Shown here: piece by piece, positions 12,603-20,729 of the stretch | Layout of the letters: the number at the start of each line of letters is the position of its first letter | How positions within the stretch are numbered: the first letter of the stretch is position 1 | From: Pelagibius sp. | GTDB lineage: Bacteria > Pseudomonadota > Alphaproteobacteria > Kiloniellales > Kiloniellaceae | Direction of reading: 5' to 3' | Length of the DNA: 39,728 bases | Assembly (NCBI RefSeq): GCF_028289705.1 | Contig: NZ_JANQOI010000047.1 | Span: 1 to 39,728, forward strand | Notes under the pieces: generated by a model | The model's database searches: none | The model's input: the letters and a program-made list of their open reading frames with translations, nothing else | Told to the model about the DNA's origin: nothing | Program-made: the position numbers and the translations under genes

Positions 12603-14045
12603 TCAGAAGCCCTGCGTTTCACGGGGCAGAAGCGTCGCGAGCGCAGCGGCGTCCTCAAGCTCGGCCGCACGCCAGGCGGTTTCGATGAGACGGTTCTGCT
12701 CCGCCTGCTGGAGGACGCCGTCACAGCAGGAGCGCGCTTTCTGCTCGAGCTCCGCGTCGGTCAGCGGGTTCTCCGGCCCGCCGCGATAGCGCTCATCCGC
12801 CCAGCCCGCGACCTCGGCCCCGTCCTTGAGGCGGATGGTGATCCGCGAGCGCATCTTGTCGAAGCCCTGGGCCTCGATCTCGGGATCGAGCCGGGTGCGG
12901 ATCCGGCGCTGCATGGCCTGCATGGGCTCCGAGGCGACGAAGGGGTCGGAGAACTCGCGCTTCCCGGCCCGGCGCGCCAGCGCGATCATGGCAAGCGCCG
13001 CGGGCAGGGAGAATTTGGCTTGCAGGTGGTTTGCCGCCACGGGATAGCGGATCGGTTTGAGGATGTTGCTGCCGGCATGGACCTCCACGCTCTCGATCGC
13101 CTCCGGGGCAAGGTTCGCTTCCGTGACCAGACGCAGCATCAGGTCGATGGTCGGATGGGTGAGCACCCCGCATGGATAGGGCTTGATCGAAACGCCAGGC
13201 TCCACGATCGACCAGGTCTTGCCGAAGCCCTGTTCCAGTTTCTCGGGGCTCAGGCCGCCCCCGTGAACGGCAAAGAATCCCCAGGGACCGTCCAGGGCCT
13301 GGGGATCGGCGGTGTAGCCCCGCGCCGCGAGGAGGGCCGCCGTGACCCCGTTCTCGCAAGCCCGGCCGACATGCAGCGGCTTGGTCATGGTCCCGAAGTT
13401 GCAGCGAATGCCGGCAGCGAAGCTCGCCGCGATGCCGAAGCCCCAACGCAGTTTCTCGCCCTCAAGACCCAACAGCTTCGCAGCGGCGACGAAGGCACCG
13501 AAGGTCCCAACGGTGCCGCTGGAGTGCATGCCTCTGCCGTAGTGCTGCGGCAGCATCCATTCCGAGATCTTGCATTCGACCTCGAAACCGGTGAGGAAGG
13601 CGAGCATGAAGCGCTTGCCGTCGATGCCGCCCAGACGCTGCGCCATCACGAGCGCGGCGGTCAGCGGCGGAATGGTCGGGTGGGTCAGGAGCCCATAGAC
13701 ATGGGCCGGGTCGACGCTGACCTGGCTGTCGTCCCAGTCGTGGGCATGACCGGCTGTCCCCAGCACACGGGCCGCCATGGCGGCGGGCAGTTTGACGTCG
13801 TGACCGAGAAGCAGGGCATCGGTACGGCCAGCACTCTCAAGCGCCTCCGCAGCGAGGATCTCAACGGTATGCTCATTGGACCCGGCCACATAGAGGCCGA
13901 GACCGTCCAGCAGACAGCGCGAGGCGATGCGAAGCGCCTCGGCAGGGATGTCGCCGAACTCGACGGTCTCGACGAACTCCGCGGCCGCCGCTGTCACAGC
14001 GGGCTCCGCAGGCATGGTGGCTTGGGTGTTCTGTGTCACGGACAT
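12603..14045 (-). CDS. MmgE/PrpD-family protein
   Basis: 480 residues from ATG 14045 (AAGGA 10 nt upstream). MmgE/PrpD members include 2-methylcitrate dehydratase, cis-aconitate decarboxylase and iminodisuccinate epimerase. Family signatures seen: CLLDGLGLYVAGS near residue 45, AAMAARVLGTAGHAHDWDD, HPTIPPLTAALVMAQRLGG, LTGFEVECKISE, the MHSSGTVGTFGAFVAAAKLLGL segment, and IKPYPCGVLTHPTIDLM. It is the last gene of the tctC-tctB-tctA set (74 bp after tctA), so it probably acts on the carboxylate imported by that transporter: a dehydratase, decarboxylase or epimerase of a dicarboxylic, tricarboxylic or imino acid. No citrate synthase or prpB gene is nearby, which argues against the methylcitrate cycle. 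Confidence 0.88.
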   Translation of the reverse strand: MSVTQNTQATMPAEPAVTAAAAEFVETVEFGDIPAEALRIASRCLLDGLGLYVAGSNEHTVEILAAEALESAGRTDALLLGHDVKLPAAMAARVLGTAGHAHDWDDSQVSVDPAHVYGLLTHPTIPPLTAALVMAQRLGGIDGKRFMLAFLTGFEVECKISEWMLPQHYGRGMHSSGTVGTFGAFVAAAKLLGLEGEKLRWGFGIAASFAAGIRCNFGTMTKPLHVGRACENGVTAALLAARGYTADPQALDGPWGFFAVHGGGLSPEKLEQGFGKTWSIVEPGVSIKPYPCGVLTHPTIDLMLRLVTEANLAPEAIESVEVHAGSNILKPIRYPVAANHLQAKFSLPAALAMIALARRAGKREFSDPFVASEPMQAMQRRIRTRLDPEIEAQGFDKMRSRITIRLKDGAEVAGWADERYRGGPENPLTDAELEQKARSCCDGVLQQAEQNRLIETAWRAAELEDAAALATLLPRETQGF

Positions 14046-14119
14046 CGATGACGTTCCTTCTTGCTGGTGTCTTGGGCGCTGTGGTCGGCGCCGCTCCATG
14101 AGATGGCTGGCCGCAGGCG

Positions 14120-15631
14120 CTACTCGTTGCCGTGGGCGAGGCGGTCCGCTGCCACGCGCCGGCGGATCTTGATCAGCCGGCCGAGCGGCGTCGAGGCGAT
14201 GCTCAACGCAGCGAGGGCGAAGAACGCCAAGGCGATCGGACGGTTAAAGAAGAGCCAGGCGTTCTGATCGAACAGGATCATCGACTGGGCGAGCGAGTTC
14301 TCCACCAGATGCCCCAGCACCAGGCCCATGATGATCGGTGCCGGCGAGAATCCGGCCCGGTTCAGGAAATACCCGACGAAGCCGGCGATCAGCATGATGT
14401 AGACGTCGGTGAGCGTCTGCCCCGCGCCATAGGCGCCGACGACACAGAGGCAGAACACGGTCGGCCAGAGGTACTGTCGGGGAATCAGCGAGATGCGCGA
14501 AAAGTGCTTGGCGCCGAGGAGCCCGAAGCCGAGGAAAACGAGATTGGCGATCAGCATGGCGAAGAAGATCGCATAGAGCAGGTTGGGTTGATTCTCGAAG
14601 AGGTAGGGTCCCGGGCGCAGTCCGTGGATCTGCAGGCCGCCAAGGATGACCGCGGCGGTGGCCGAGCCCGGAATGCCGAGCGCCAGGGTCGGCACCATGG
14701 AGCCGCCGGTGGCGGCGTTGTTGGCCGCCTCGGGGCCGGCGACGCCCTCGATCTCGCCCTTGCCGAAGTTGGCCTTGTTCTTCGACCAGCGCTTGGCCTC
14801 GTTGTAGCCGATCATGGCCGCGACGGTGCTGCCTTCGGCCGGCAGGATGCCGACGAAGGTGCCGATGCCCGACGAACGCAGGATCGTTTTCCACACGCGG
14901 CGAAAGTCCTCGACGGTCGGCAGCTTCAGTGCCGACATCCCGAAACGCTCCAGGGGTCGGTCCTTCTGTCCGGCCTGGTCCAGGAGTTCGGCCATGGCGA
15001 AGAGGCCGATGAGGACAGGGATGAAACCGATGCCTTCGTAGAGTTCGGGCACGCCGAAGGTGAAGCGCTCCACCCCCGTCGTCAGATCCACACCGACCGT
15101 GGCGAGCAGGACTCCGAAGGCGCCGCCGATCAGGTTCTTGACCGCCGATTGGCCACTGATCGAGGCCAACATGGACAAGCCGAACACCGTCAGGGCGAAA
15201 TACTCCGGCGGGCCGAACTTGTAGGCAATGTTGGCCAGCAGCGGGGCCGCCAAAATCAGCACGAAGAGGCTGAAGATGCCGCCAACGACGCTCGAAGCCG
15301 CGGCCATACCGAGCGCCCGCCCCGCCTCGCCGTTCTTCGCGAGCGGATAGCCGTCGAAGGCCGTCGCCGCGGCGGGTGGCGCGCCCGGCGCATTGATCAG
15401 GATGGCCGTGATCGATCCGCCGAAAGTACCGGCGCAGTAAAGGGCCGCCAACATGGCGATTGCCGGAATGGGATCGAGATAGATGGTGAAGGGCAGCAGC
15501 AAGGCCACGGCCATGGAACTGGAGAGACCGGGCAGTGCACCGACGAGGACGCCGACCAGAGTGCCGGCGCAGATGAGAAGCAGGGTCTGGGGCTGGAGAA
15601 TCTCCATCAGCCCCCCGATTACGATTTCCAT
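14120..15631 (-). CDS. Tripartite tricarboxylate transporter, large membrane subunit TctA
   Basis: 503 residues with about 11-12 hydrophobic segments. TctA hallmarks: an N-terminal GALPGLSSSMAVALLLPFTIYLDP, then AALYCAGTFGGSITAILINAPGAPPAAATAFDGYPLAKNGEAGRALGMAAASSVVGG, and GFIPVLIGLFAMAELL in the middle. Strong AGGGAGGG ribosome site before the ATG at 15631. It forms the solute-bound transport channel with TctB and takes substrate from TctC. Typical substrates are citrate, other carboxylates or aromatic acids; the specificity cannot be read here. Confidence 0.93.
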   Translation of the reverse strand: MEIVIGGLMEILQPQTLLLICAGTLVGVLVGALPGLSSSMAVALLLPFTIYLDPIPAIAMLAALYCAGTFGGSITAILINAPGAPPAAATAFDGYPLAKNGEAGRALGMAAASSVVGGIFSLFVLILAAPLLANIAYKFGPPEYFALTVFGLSMLASISGQSAVKNLIGGAFGVLLATVGVDLTTGVERFTFGVPELYEGIGFIPVLIGLFAMAELLDQAGQKDRPLERFGMSALKLPTVEDFRRVWKTILRSSGIGTFVGILPAEGSTVAAMIGYNEAKRWSKNKANFGKGEIEGVAGPEAANNAATGGSMVPTLALGIPGSATAAVILGGLQIHGLRPGPYLFENQPNLLYAIFFAMLIANLVFLGFGLLGAKHFSRISLIPRQYLWPTVFCLCVVGAYGAGQTLTDVYIMLIAGFVGYFLNRAGFSPAPIIMGLVLGHLVENSLAQSMILFDQNAWLFFNRPIALAFFALAALSIASTPLGRLIKIRRRVAADRLAHGNE

Positions 15632-15641
15632 CGATCCCTCC

Positions 15642-16103
15642 CTAGGTGCCCAGGATGCTCAAGGGGCCAAGCGGCAGGCGCAGGCCGAGCAGTAGCTGGA
15701 AAACGACGTAGATGGCGGCCGGCACCGCGACCGCGAAGGCCGTGACGAACGGGTAGTTGCGCGCACCCCAGAGGATGGGCAACACCAGGCACACGGCGAA
15801 GAAGGCAAGCGGCACACCGACGATGGGGAACAGCACCGCGCAGAGCGCCAGGATGGCTGCGGTCGCCCACATGCGCCACGGCGGTCCCGATTCGGAACTG
15901 TCCCGACCGGCGCGCAGTCCCTGAACGATCATCAGGACCGCGAGGCCGGCAATCAGTCCCAGTACCAGACGCGGCATATGGGTTGCAGGCATGCCTTGGG
16001 CCATGCCAAGGGGATCGGAGTCAAACGTCGTGGTGACAAAATAGAGCGCGGCGCAGATTGCCAGGATCACTACGCCGGGCGCCAAATCTTTGGGCCAGCC
16101 CAT
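15642..16103 (-). CDS. Tripartite tricarboxylate transporter, small membrane subunit TctB
   Basis: 153 residues, four predicted membrane helices (near 10-28, 47-66, 83-113 with a break, and 125-147), as expected for TctB. The MAQGMPATHMPRLVLGLIAGLAVLMIVQG segment fits the family (short periplasmic loop, then helix 2). GGGAGGCG ribosome site ahead of ATG 16103. It is 10 bp ahead of tctA and 90 bp after tctC, with a compound hairpin between tctC and tctB. Confidence 0.88.
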   Translation of the reverse strand: MGWPKDLAPGVVILAICAALYFVTTTFDSDPLGMAQGMPATHMPRLVLGLIAGLAVLMIVQGLRAGRDSSESGPPWRMWATAAILALCAVLFPIVGVPLAFFAVCLVLPILWGARNYPFVTAFAVAVPAAIYVVFQLLLGLRLPLGPLSILGT

Positions 16104-16145
16104 TGGAACGCCTCCCTATTTTTTTGTTGTTGTGTGAAAGTTTTT

Positions 16146-16189
16146 GCGAGGGGTGGCGGGCGCGGCGGCACCCGCCTTTGGTCCCTCGC
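16146..16189 (-). promoter_or_regulatory. Compound hairpin between tctC and tctB
   Basis: Outer arms GCGAGGG (16146-16152) and CCCTCGC (16183-16189) enclose inner arms GGCGGG (16155-16160) and CCCGCC (16171-16176). It follows the tctC stop within 5 bp in the direction of transcription. It is followed by A residues rather than a U-run on the mRNA, so it is more likely an mRNA 3'-end stabiliser or partial attenuator than a full terminator. That would let the binding protein be made in excess of the membrane subunits. Confidence 0.5.
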
Positions 16190-16193
16190 GCGG

Positions 16194-17150
16194 CTACTTC
16201 CTCAGCCCGAGTTCTCCGAGCGCCACATAGATGTTGTCGTACATCTCGCGGATCTGCGCATTCCAGGCCTCGGCGCCGCCGACGCTGGAGGCATCGAGGC
16301 CGATGCCGGTCAGATAGGCCTGAAAGGTGCCGTGCTTCATGGCACTGAGCAGCTTCTTCTCGAGCACCGCAACGCGTTCGTCGGGTGTCTCGGTCATGAC
16401 GATGATGCCGCGCACGGTGGAGAAGTTGGCACCTTGGATCCCCACTTCCTCGAGCGTCGGGGTGTCCGGAAGGGCTGCAAGGCGGGTCGAGGACATGACT
16501 GCCAGGGGCACGAAGTCGCCGGACTCGATTCCGTCGACTGCCTCGCCGTAATTGAGGCCCGCGGCCTGAATGTTGCCGCCCATGAGGTTGGTGATGATGG
16601 CGCCGCCACCGTCGAAGGGCACATAGGCGACCTTCGCGCCGGATTTCTTGGCAAAGGTCATGGCGGCGATGTGATCGATGCCGCCGGCCTGGGTGCCGCC
16701 CCACTTGATCGGCGACGCGGCCGAAGCAGACACGAGTTCCTCGATCGAGGTGATGCCCGTGGTCTTCTGGGCGACGACGATGATGGGATCGTCGGTCGAG
16801 CGGACCACGCCCTTGACATCGTCGATGCCAATCGGTGCGCGCCCACGCGCCATGGTGATCAGATGAGTCGGGGTGATCGCCATCAGCGTATGGCCGTCGG
16901 CAGGCTTGCCGGAGGCGTAGCTCATGGCGACGGCTCCGCCTCCGCCCTTCTTGATCTGGACGAAAGCGTCGACGCCCAGTTCCTTGCGCGCCCGGATCAG
17001 CAGGGTGCGCGCTGTGGTGTCCGTCCCGCCGCCCGCGGAAGCGTGGGTCACGACCTCGACGGGTTGCGAGGGAAAGTCGCCGGCCGCGGCGATGCCGACC
17101 GGCAGCAACAGGGTGGCCGCAGCCGCGGCCAGGGTGCGCAGGGTGTTCAT
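16194..17150 (-). CDS. Tripartite tricarboxylate transporter substrate-binding protein TctC
   Basis: 318 residues from ATG 17150 (GGAGG 5 nt upstream). The N-terminus MNTLRTLAAAAATLLLPVGIAAAG is a Sec signal peptide. The mature part is Bug/TctC: PSQPVEVVTHASAGGGTDTTARTL near the start, then KPADGHTLMAITPTHLITMARG, the KWGGTQAGGIDHIAAMTFAK ligand-loop region, and FDGGGAIITNLMGGNIQAAGLNYGEA. It binds the substrate in the periplasm and passes it to TctA/B. First gene of the operon downstream of the GntR gene. Bug proteins usually bind carboxylates through two conserved loops; the ligand is not predictable here. Confidence 0.93.
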   Translation of the reverse strand: MNTLRTLAAAAATLLLPVGIAAAGDFPSQPVEVVTHASAGGGTDTTARTLLIRARKELGVDAFVQIKKGGGGAVAMSYASGKPADGHTLMAITPTHLITMARGRAPIGIDDVKGVVRSTDDPIIVVAQKTTGITSIEELVSASAASPIKWGGTQAGGIDHIAAMTFAKKSGAKVAYVPFDGGGAIITNLMGGNIQAAGLNYGEAVDGIESGDFVPLAVMSSTRLAALPDTPTLEEVGIQGANFSTVRGIIVMTETPDERVAVLEKKLLSAMKHGTFQAYLTGIGLDASSVGGAEAWNAQIREMYDNIYVALGELGLRK

Positions 17151-17219
17151 TCGGTCCTCCCAAAGTTCGTTCGGCGCCTGGCGCCAGCACATCAACAGGA
17201 GGCGCTTATATATTGCCGT

Positions 17220-17250
17220 CAGTTAACTGTCAACAGTTTTCAGAAAACAG
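17220..17250. promoter_or_regulatory. Candidate GntR operator cluster upstream of tctC
   Basis: CAGTTAACTG at 17220-17229 is a perfect 10-bp palindrome, and GTTTTCAGAAAAC at 17236-17248 has 5-bp arms around 3 nt. AACTGTCAAC at 17225-17234 recurs exactly at 18147-18156, just before the gntR gene. The block lies about 70-100 bp upstream of the tctC ATG, next to an A/T-rich TATATA patch (17207-17213). The rest of the 285-bp gap holds nothing else I recognise. Confidence 0.55.
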
Positions 17251-17435
17251 AAGTTACCGTGTGTGCTGCCCGTCCAATTCCAAGGCTGATGGTTTTCGCT
17301 CGAGCGTTTCGTGTTCTGACGGAACCTGCCCGCTCCGTCTTCCGACCACACCCCGATTGATTCCAGGGGCTAGTATCCTATGGGTGGTGGGGAGAGGAGT
17401 GGGCCGGAACCGATTCGACGTAAGTCGGAAACGGC

Positions 17436-18119
17436 CTAGACTGAGGCCGAAATTCGGGCCCAGCCGCCCGCCACATGCTGGCGCATGGCCTGCTCCGCCG
17501 CCGCGCCGTCCCGCGCCGCAAGCGCGTCCACGATGGCCCGGTGTTCCTGGTTCGAGACCGACAGGCTGCCCTTCTGGACGAGGCCGCGGCGCCGATAGAG
17601 ATGAAGCTGGCTGACGATCGAGTTGTAGCTTCGTTTGAGGGCCGGGTTGCCGGCCGCCTCGACCAGCGCTTCGTGAAAGGCGAGATTGAGCCGAAAATAG
17701 GCTGAAACGTCTAGCTGTCCGGCCGCGACGTCCATCCGGTTCACGAGTTCGGTCAAATCCGCGATTTTTCCGTCGCCCGCCCGCTCGGCGATGAGGCGCC
17801 CGATCAAGCCGGACAACGCGCCGCGGACTTCATAGAGGTCGCGGGCTTCGTCCAAGGTCATCTCGCGGACAAAGAAGCCCTGATTGACGGCGCTCACCAG
17901 CAGGCCCGCCTGCTCCAGACTGCGGCAGGCTTCGCGGATCGGGCCCCGGCTAACGCTGAGGCGTGCGGCCAGCAGGCTTTCGTTCACGCGATCGCCGGCG
18001 GCAAGTTCTCCAGACATGATCATGTCCTCAATCGCCTCACGAACGATCGAGGTCAGGGTCTTCGCACGCCTTTGGCTGATTTGTTCCAGGGCGGCGGAGG
18101 TCGGTTCCTGCTTGGGCAC
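17436..18119 (-). CDS. GntR-family regulator, FadR/VanR (FCD) subfamily
   Basis: 227 residues if started at GTG 18119. An in-frame opening extends to 18338, but its upstream residues are low-complexity and overlap the neighbouring gene. Residues about 15-85 form the winged helix-turn-helix (SIVREAIEDMIMSGELAAGDRVNESLLAARLSVSRGPIREACRSLEQAGLL). The rest is an all-helical FCD ligand domain with candidate metal/ligand His residues in AFHEAL, QEHRAI and RQHV. FCD regulators usually sense small carboxylic acids. Same strand as tctC-tctB-tctA-mmgE and directly upstream, so it probably represses that operon and itself; the shared AACTGTCAAC sites support this. Confidence 0.9.
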   Translation of the reverse strand: MPKQEPTSAALEQISQRRAKTLTSIVREAIEDMIMSGELAAGDRVNESLLAARLSVSRGPIREACRSLEQAGLLVSAVNQGFFVREMTLDEARDLYEVRGALSGLIGRLIAERAGDGKIADLTELVNRMDVAAGQLDVSAYFRLNLAFHEALVEAAGNPALKRSYNSIVSQLHLYRRRGLVQKGSLSVSNQEHRAIVDALAARDGAAAEQAMRQHVAGGWARISASV

Positions 18120-18146
18120 AAGCCGGATCGTGGCCGCTTCGGTGCA

Positions 18147-18156
18147 AACTGTCAAC
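18147..18156. promoter_or_regulatory. Candidate GntR autoregulatory site
   Basis: AACTGTCAAC lies 28 bp upstream of the GTG proposed as the gntR start, identical to 17225-17234 in front of tctC. A nearby TACAGTTCAG extends the symmetry partly. The match supports the downstream GTG as the true start, since the site then lies in a 100-bp intergenic region. Confidence 0.5.
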
Positions 18157-18219
18157 GAAATACAGTTCAGACCTACCCATCGATCCCAATGCGCGGTGCA
18201 CGCTTCCGGAATCGCGCCC

Positions 18220-19341
18220 TCAGGGCGAGTCCGGCAGACCAATCTCGTTGCGGGGGCGGGCGAAGACGGCGCGGACGTCGGGCCAGAGGTCGAGGACTTC
18301 GGCGCCGCCGGCCAGGTGCTCCGGGTGGAGGACGCCATCCTCCCAGACCGCGCGGCCGTCCAGTTCGATGGTGGGGTCGACGACGTTCCAGCTTATCTCC
18401 CCCGGCGCGTAGTCGCCGCAGGTGTGGAAGTGCAGGATGCGCGGGTTGGCGAAGGCGCAGTTGCCCCAGCGCGCCAGGTTGTCCAGGGCATCGGGCAGAT
18501 AGGCGCAGCCCGGATGCATGCCGGCGTGCCAGGAGTGCACCACCGCCGGGTCGATCCCGAAGCGCTCCCCCACCTCGGCGGTATGCCGCAGAACCTTGTC
18601 GACTTCTTCCTGGCTGCCCTCGTAACGCGCGACGCGGCCCGCCTCCACGTGGGAGGTCACCGGGCTGTCCAGCAGCAAGTCGTAGGGTGTGTAGTAGCGG
18701 TTGCCCGTGCCGGTCAGGAAACGGTTGATCACCACCTTGCCGCTGAAGCTCTGGGCCGGTACCGGCTTAAAGACCGCCATGGGAAAGCGCCGGATGGTGA
18801 CGTCCTCCTCCTCGCCGGCTCCGTTGGGCTTGGGGCTGCGCCCGCGGATGTCGGTGCCCAGGGGGCAGGTCATGCGGATCTCATCGGCGCTGCTCACCGC
18901 CGCGTCGATCAGAGATTTCAGCTTCAGGAAGCCCGCGTGGGAGGCGATGCCATAGCCCGAGCCCAGCATCCCCGCGTCCATGGCATAGACCATGGCCGTG
19001 CGCTGGCAGGCGCCCAGCCGGTCGAAGCGGATCTGGTCGCCGAGGCGGGCGAAGAACACGCTGCAGTCGGCGCGGCCGATCCGCTCCCAGATGTCCGGGC
19101 TGGCATCCCTGGCATCGGCGACGAAGGGAACCTTGTAGCGCTCAACAGTGAGCCCCATGGCTTCCGCCGCCTCAGCCACCGCCTCCGGCGCGCGCTGGTC
19201 GTAGAAGCCGTCAGCCGGGTCCTCCGAGAGCAGCAGCAGCCGCTCGCCCGGCTTGGCCTCCAGGCAGTGCAGCAGCAGGTTGCGCGCACCCGCCGCCGGA
19301 TCGGTCCGGGGATCACCGTACATCGACAAAGCTCCAACCAT
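18220..19341 (-). CDS. M29 aminopeptidase / 2,5-dihydroxypyridine dioxygenase-like metalloprotein
   Basis: 373 residues from ATG 19341 (GAGAGG site upstream; an earlier ATG at 19401 is also open). The protein resembles the family holding M29 leucyl aminopeptidases and NicX: an N-terminal Rossmann-like half (LLLHCLEAKPGERLLLLSED, then EAAEAMGLTVERYKVPFVAD) and a C-terminal half with VVHSWHAGMHPGCAY, HFHTCGDYAPGEISW and VVDPTIELDG. NicX, an Fe(II) ring-opening dioxygenase, uses two His and one Asp late in the chain. A His in the first motif may correspond, but I could not confirm the other two, so peptidase, dioxygenase or another hydrolase activity all stay open. Divergent from a GcvA-type LysR gene, its likely regulator. 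Confidence 0.7.
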   Translation of the reverse strand: MVGALSMYGDPRTDPAAGARNLLLHCLEAKPGERLLLLSEDPADGFYDQRAPEAVAEAAEAMGLTVERYKVPFVADARDASPDIWERIGRADCSVFFARLGDQIRFDRLGACQRTAMVYAMDAGMLGSGYGIASHAGFLKLKSLIDAAVSSADEIRMTCPLGTDIRGRSPKPNGAGEEEDVTIRRFPMAVFKPVPAQSFSGKVVINRFLTGTGNRYYTPYDLLLDSPVTSHVEAGRVARYEGSQEEVDKVLRHTAEVGERFGIDPAVVHSWHAGMHPGCAYLPDALDNLARWGNCAFANPRILHFHTCGDYAPGEISWNVVDPTIELDGRAVWEDGVLHPEHLAGGAEVLDLWPDVRAVFARPRNEIGLPDSP

Positions 19342-19457
19342 CGCGCCCACCCTCTCAGCGGCGGCGCCCGGCGAATTCCAACAAGGGGGAAAACCCACCA
19401 TGGCCCCTGGACGGAATCAATCGAAATTTCATAACATGGGCTATTAGAGAAATTTAT

Positions 19458-20387
19458 ATGAAACCGATCCCGCCCATATCGGCGCTGCGCGCCCTGGAGG
19501 CGGTGGCCCGGCTGAAGGGCTTCAGCCGCGCCGCCGACGAGCTGCAGGTGACACAGTCCTCCATCAGCCAGCACATCCGCCTGCTGGAGGACTGGACCGG
19601 GCGCAAGCTGCTGGTCCGTGGCGCGCGGGTCAGCGAGCCCACCGCCGAGGGGCTGAAGCTGGCCCAGGCGGTGGAAGCGGGCCTGGGGACCATCGGCGCG
19701 GTCTGCGCCGAGTTGCGCAGCCGGCCCCGGGGGGAGCGGCCGCTCACCGTCTCCACCCTACCGGGCTTCGCCCACAACTGGCTGTTTCCCCGGCTAATCC
19801 GCTTCGACGAGCTCTATCCGGACATCCAGGTTTCCATCGCCACCAACCCGGCCCCCGTCGATTTCCGCACCGGCAATGAGGACATCGCCGTGCGCTACGG
19901 CCTCGGCGGTTACAAGCGGGTGCACTGCGAGAAGCTGATGGACGAGCGGCTGTTTCCGGTCTGCGCCCCCGGCCTGACGAAGAAGAAACCGCCGCTGCGC
20001 CGCATCGCCGATCTCGCCCGCCACACGGTGCTGGTGGACGACGTGGTGCCGCTGCGCGGCAAGGCGCCAAACTGGCGGGCCTGGCTGGAGCACTGCGGAG
20101 AGGGCGCGCTGGACCTGCCCCGCACCCGGCGCTTCGGCCAGTCCAACATGGTGGTGCAGGCCGCCGTCGAGGGCCTCGGCATCGCGCTGGGCCGCGAACC
20201 GCTGGTGATCGACGCCTTGACCGCCGGCCGCCTGGTCCGGCCGTTCAAGGAAACCGCTGTCTCGGATTTCTCCTACTGGATCGTCTGTCCCGAGGACTCG
20301 CTGAAAGACCCGCGGATCGCCGCCTTCCGCGGCTGGCTCCTGGACGAGGCCGCGGCGATACCGGCGCTTCCCGACCCGCTGACCTGA
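19458..20387 (+). CDS. LysR-family regulator, GcvA-like
   Basis: 309 residues from ATG 19458. Typical GcvA-group start (IPPISALRALEAVARLKGFSRAADELQVTQSSISQHIRLLEDWTGRKLLVR), then an effector domain with LTVSTLPGFAHNWLFPRLIRFDELYPDIQV and FRTGNEDIAVRYGLGGY, characteristic of GcvA-like regulators. It is divergent from the M29/NicX-like gene with a 116-bp A/T-rich gap (TTTCATAACATGGGCTATTA near 19426-19445), so it is likely its activator. It is not close in sequence to the two NocR/OccR-type LysR proteins of this window. Confidence 0.92.
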   Translation: MKPIPPISALRALEAVARLKGFSRAADELQVTQSSISQHIRLLEDWTGRKLLVRGARVSEPTAEGLKLAQAVEAGLGTIGAVCAELRSRPRGERPLTVSTLPGFAHNWLFPRLIRFDELYPDIQVSIATNPAPVDFRTGNEDIAVRYGLGGYKRVHCEKLMDERLFPVCAPGLTKKKPPLRRIADLARHTVLVDDVVPLRGKAPNWRAWLEHCGEGALDLPRTRRFGQSNMVVQAAVEGLGIALGREPLVIDALTAGRLVRPFKETAVSDFSYWIVCPEDSLKDPRIAAFRGWLLDEAAAIPALPDPLT

Positions 20388-20535
20388 GCGCGCCAAGTTG
20401 CGGCAGTGTCATTCCGCTTTGGCTTACTGCTATCGGCAAAAGCGGAGGAAGTGTTGCGGCGCGTTGGAGCCAAATTGGTCGGCTCCGAACAGGAGAGCGA
20501 AGGGTCCATCGCAGACGGCCTGCGGCTGAGGGGTT

Positions 20536-20642
20536 GTCACCCCCACCCCATCCCTCCCCCATCGAAGGGGGAGGGGGAAGTTATTGAAGCGGCTGAGAAA
20601 ATCTCCTCCACCCTTGACGGGGGGAGGTTGGGTGGGGGGTGA
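20536..20642. repeat. G/C-rich hairpin repeat with inverted ends
   Basis: Ends of about 22 bp form an imperfect inverted repeat (TCACCCCCACCCCATCCCT at the left; GGTTGGGTGGGGGGTGA at the right). Inside are hairpins: CCCTCCCCC-ATCGAA-GGGGGAGGG at 20552-20575, and CCTCCACCC-TTGAC-GGGGGGAGG near 20605-20627. This is a common kind of alphaproteobacterial intergenic repeat. It occupies the gap 20388-20729 between two convergent genes, where it may also act as a bidirectional transcription block. No gene is seen in that gap. Confidence 0.7.
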
Positions 20643-20729
20643 GCTACACACCCGATGTCGGCCTGTCTGCCGTGCGACTGGGGAGCGGACCGGATCTGAT
20701 TCGAGGGTCTTCGAAACGAAGCAAGGCCC

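Noticed and set aside
18120-18338. N-terminal extension of the GntR protein
   Set aside because: Extra residues are low-complexity, overlap the M29/NicX-like gene, and would place the candidate operator inside the coding region.
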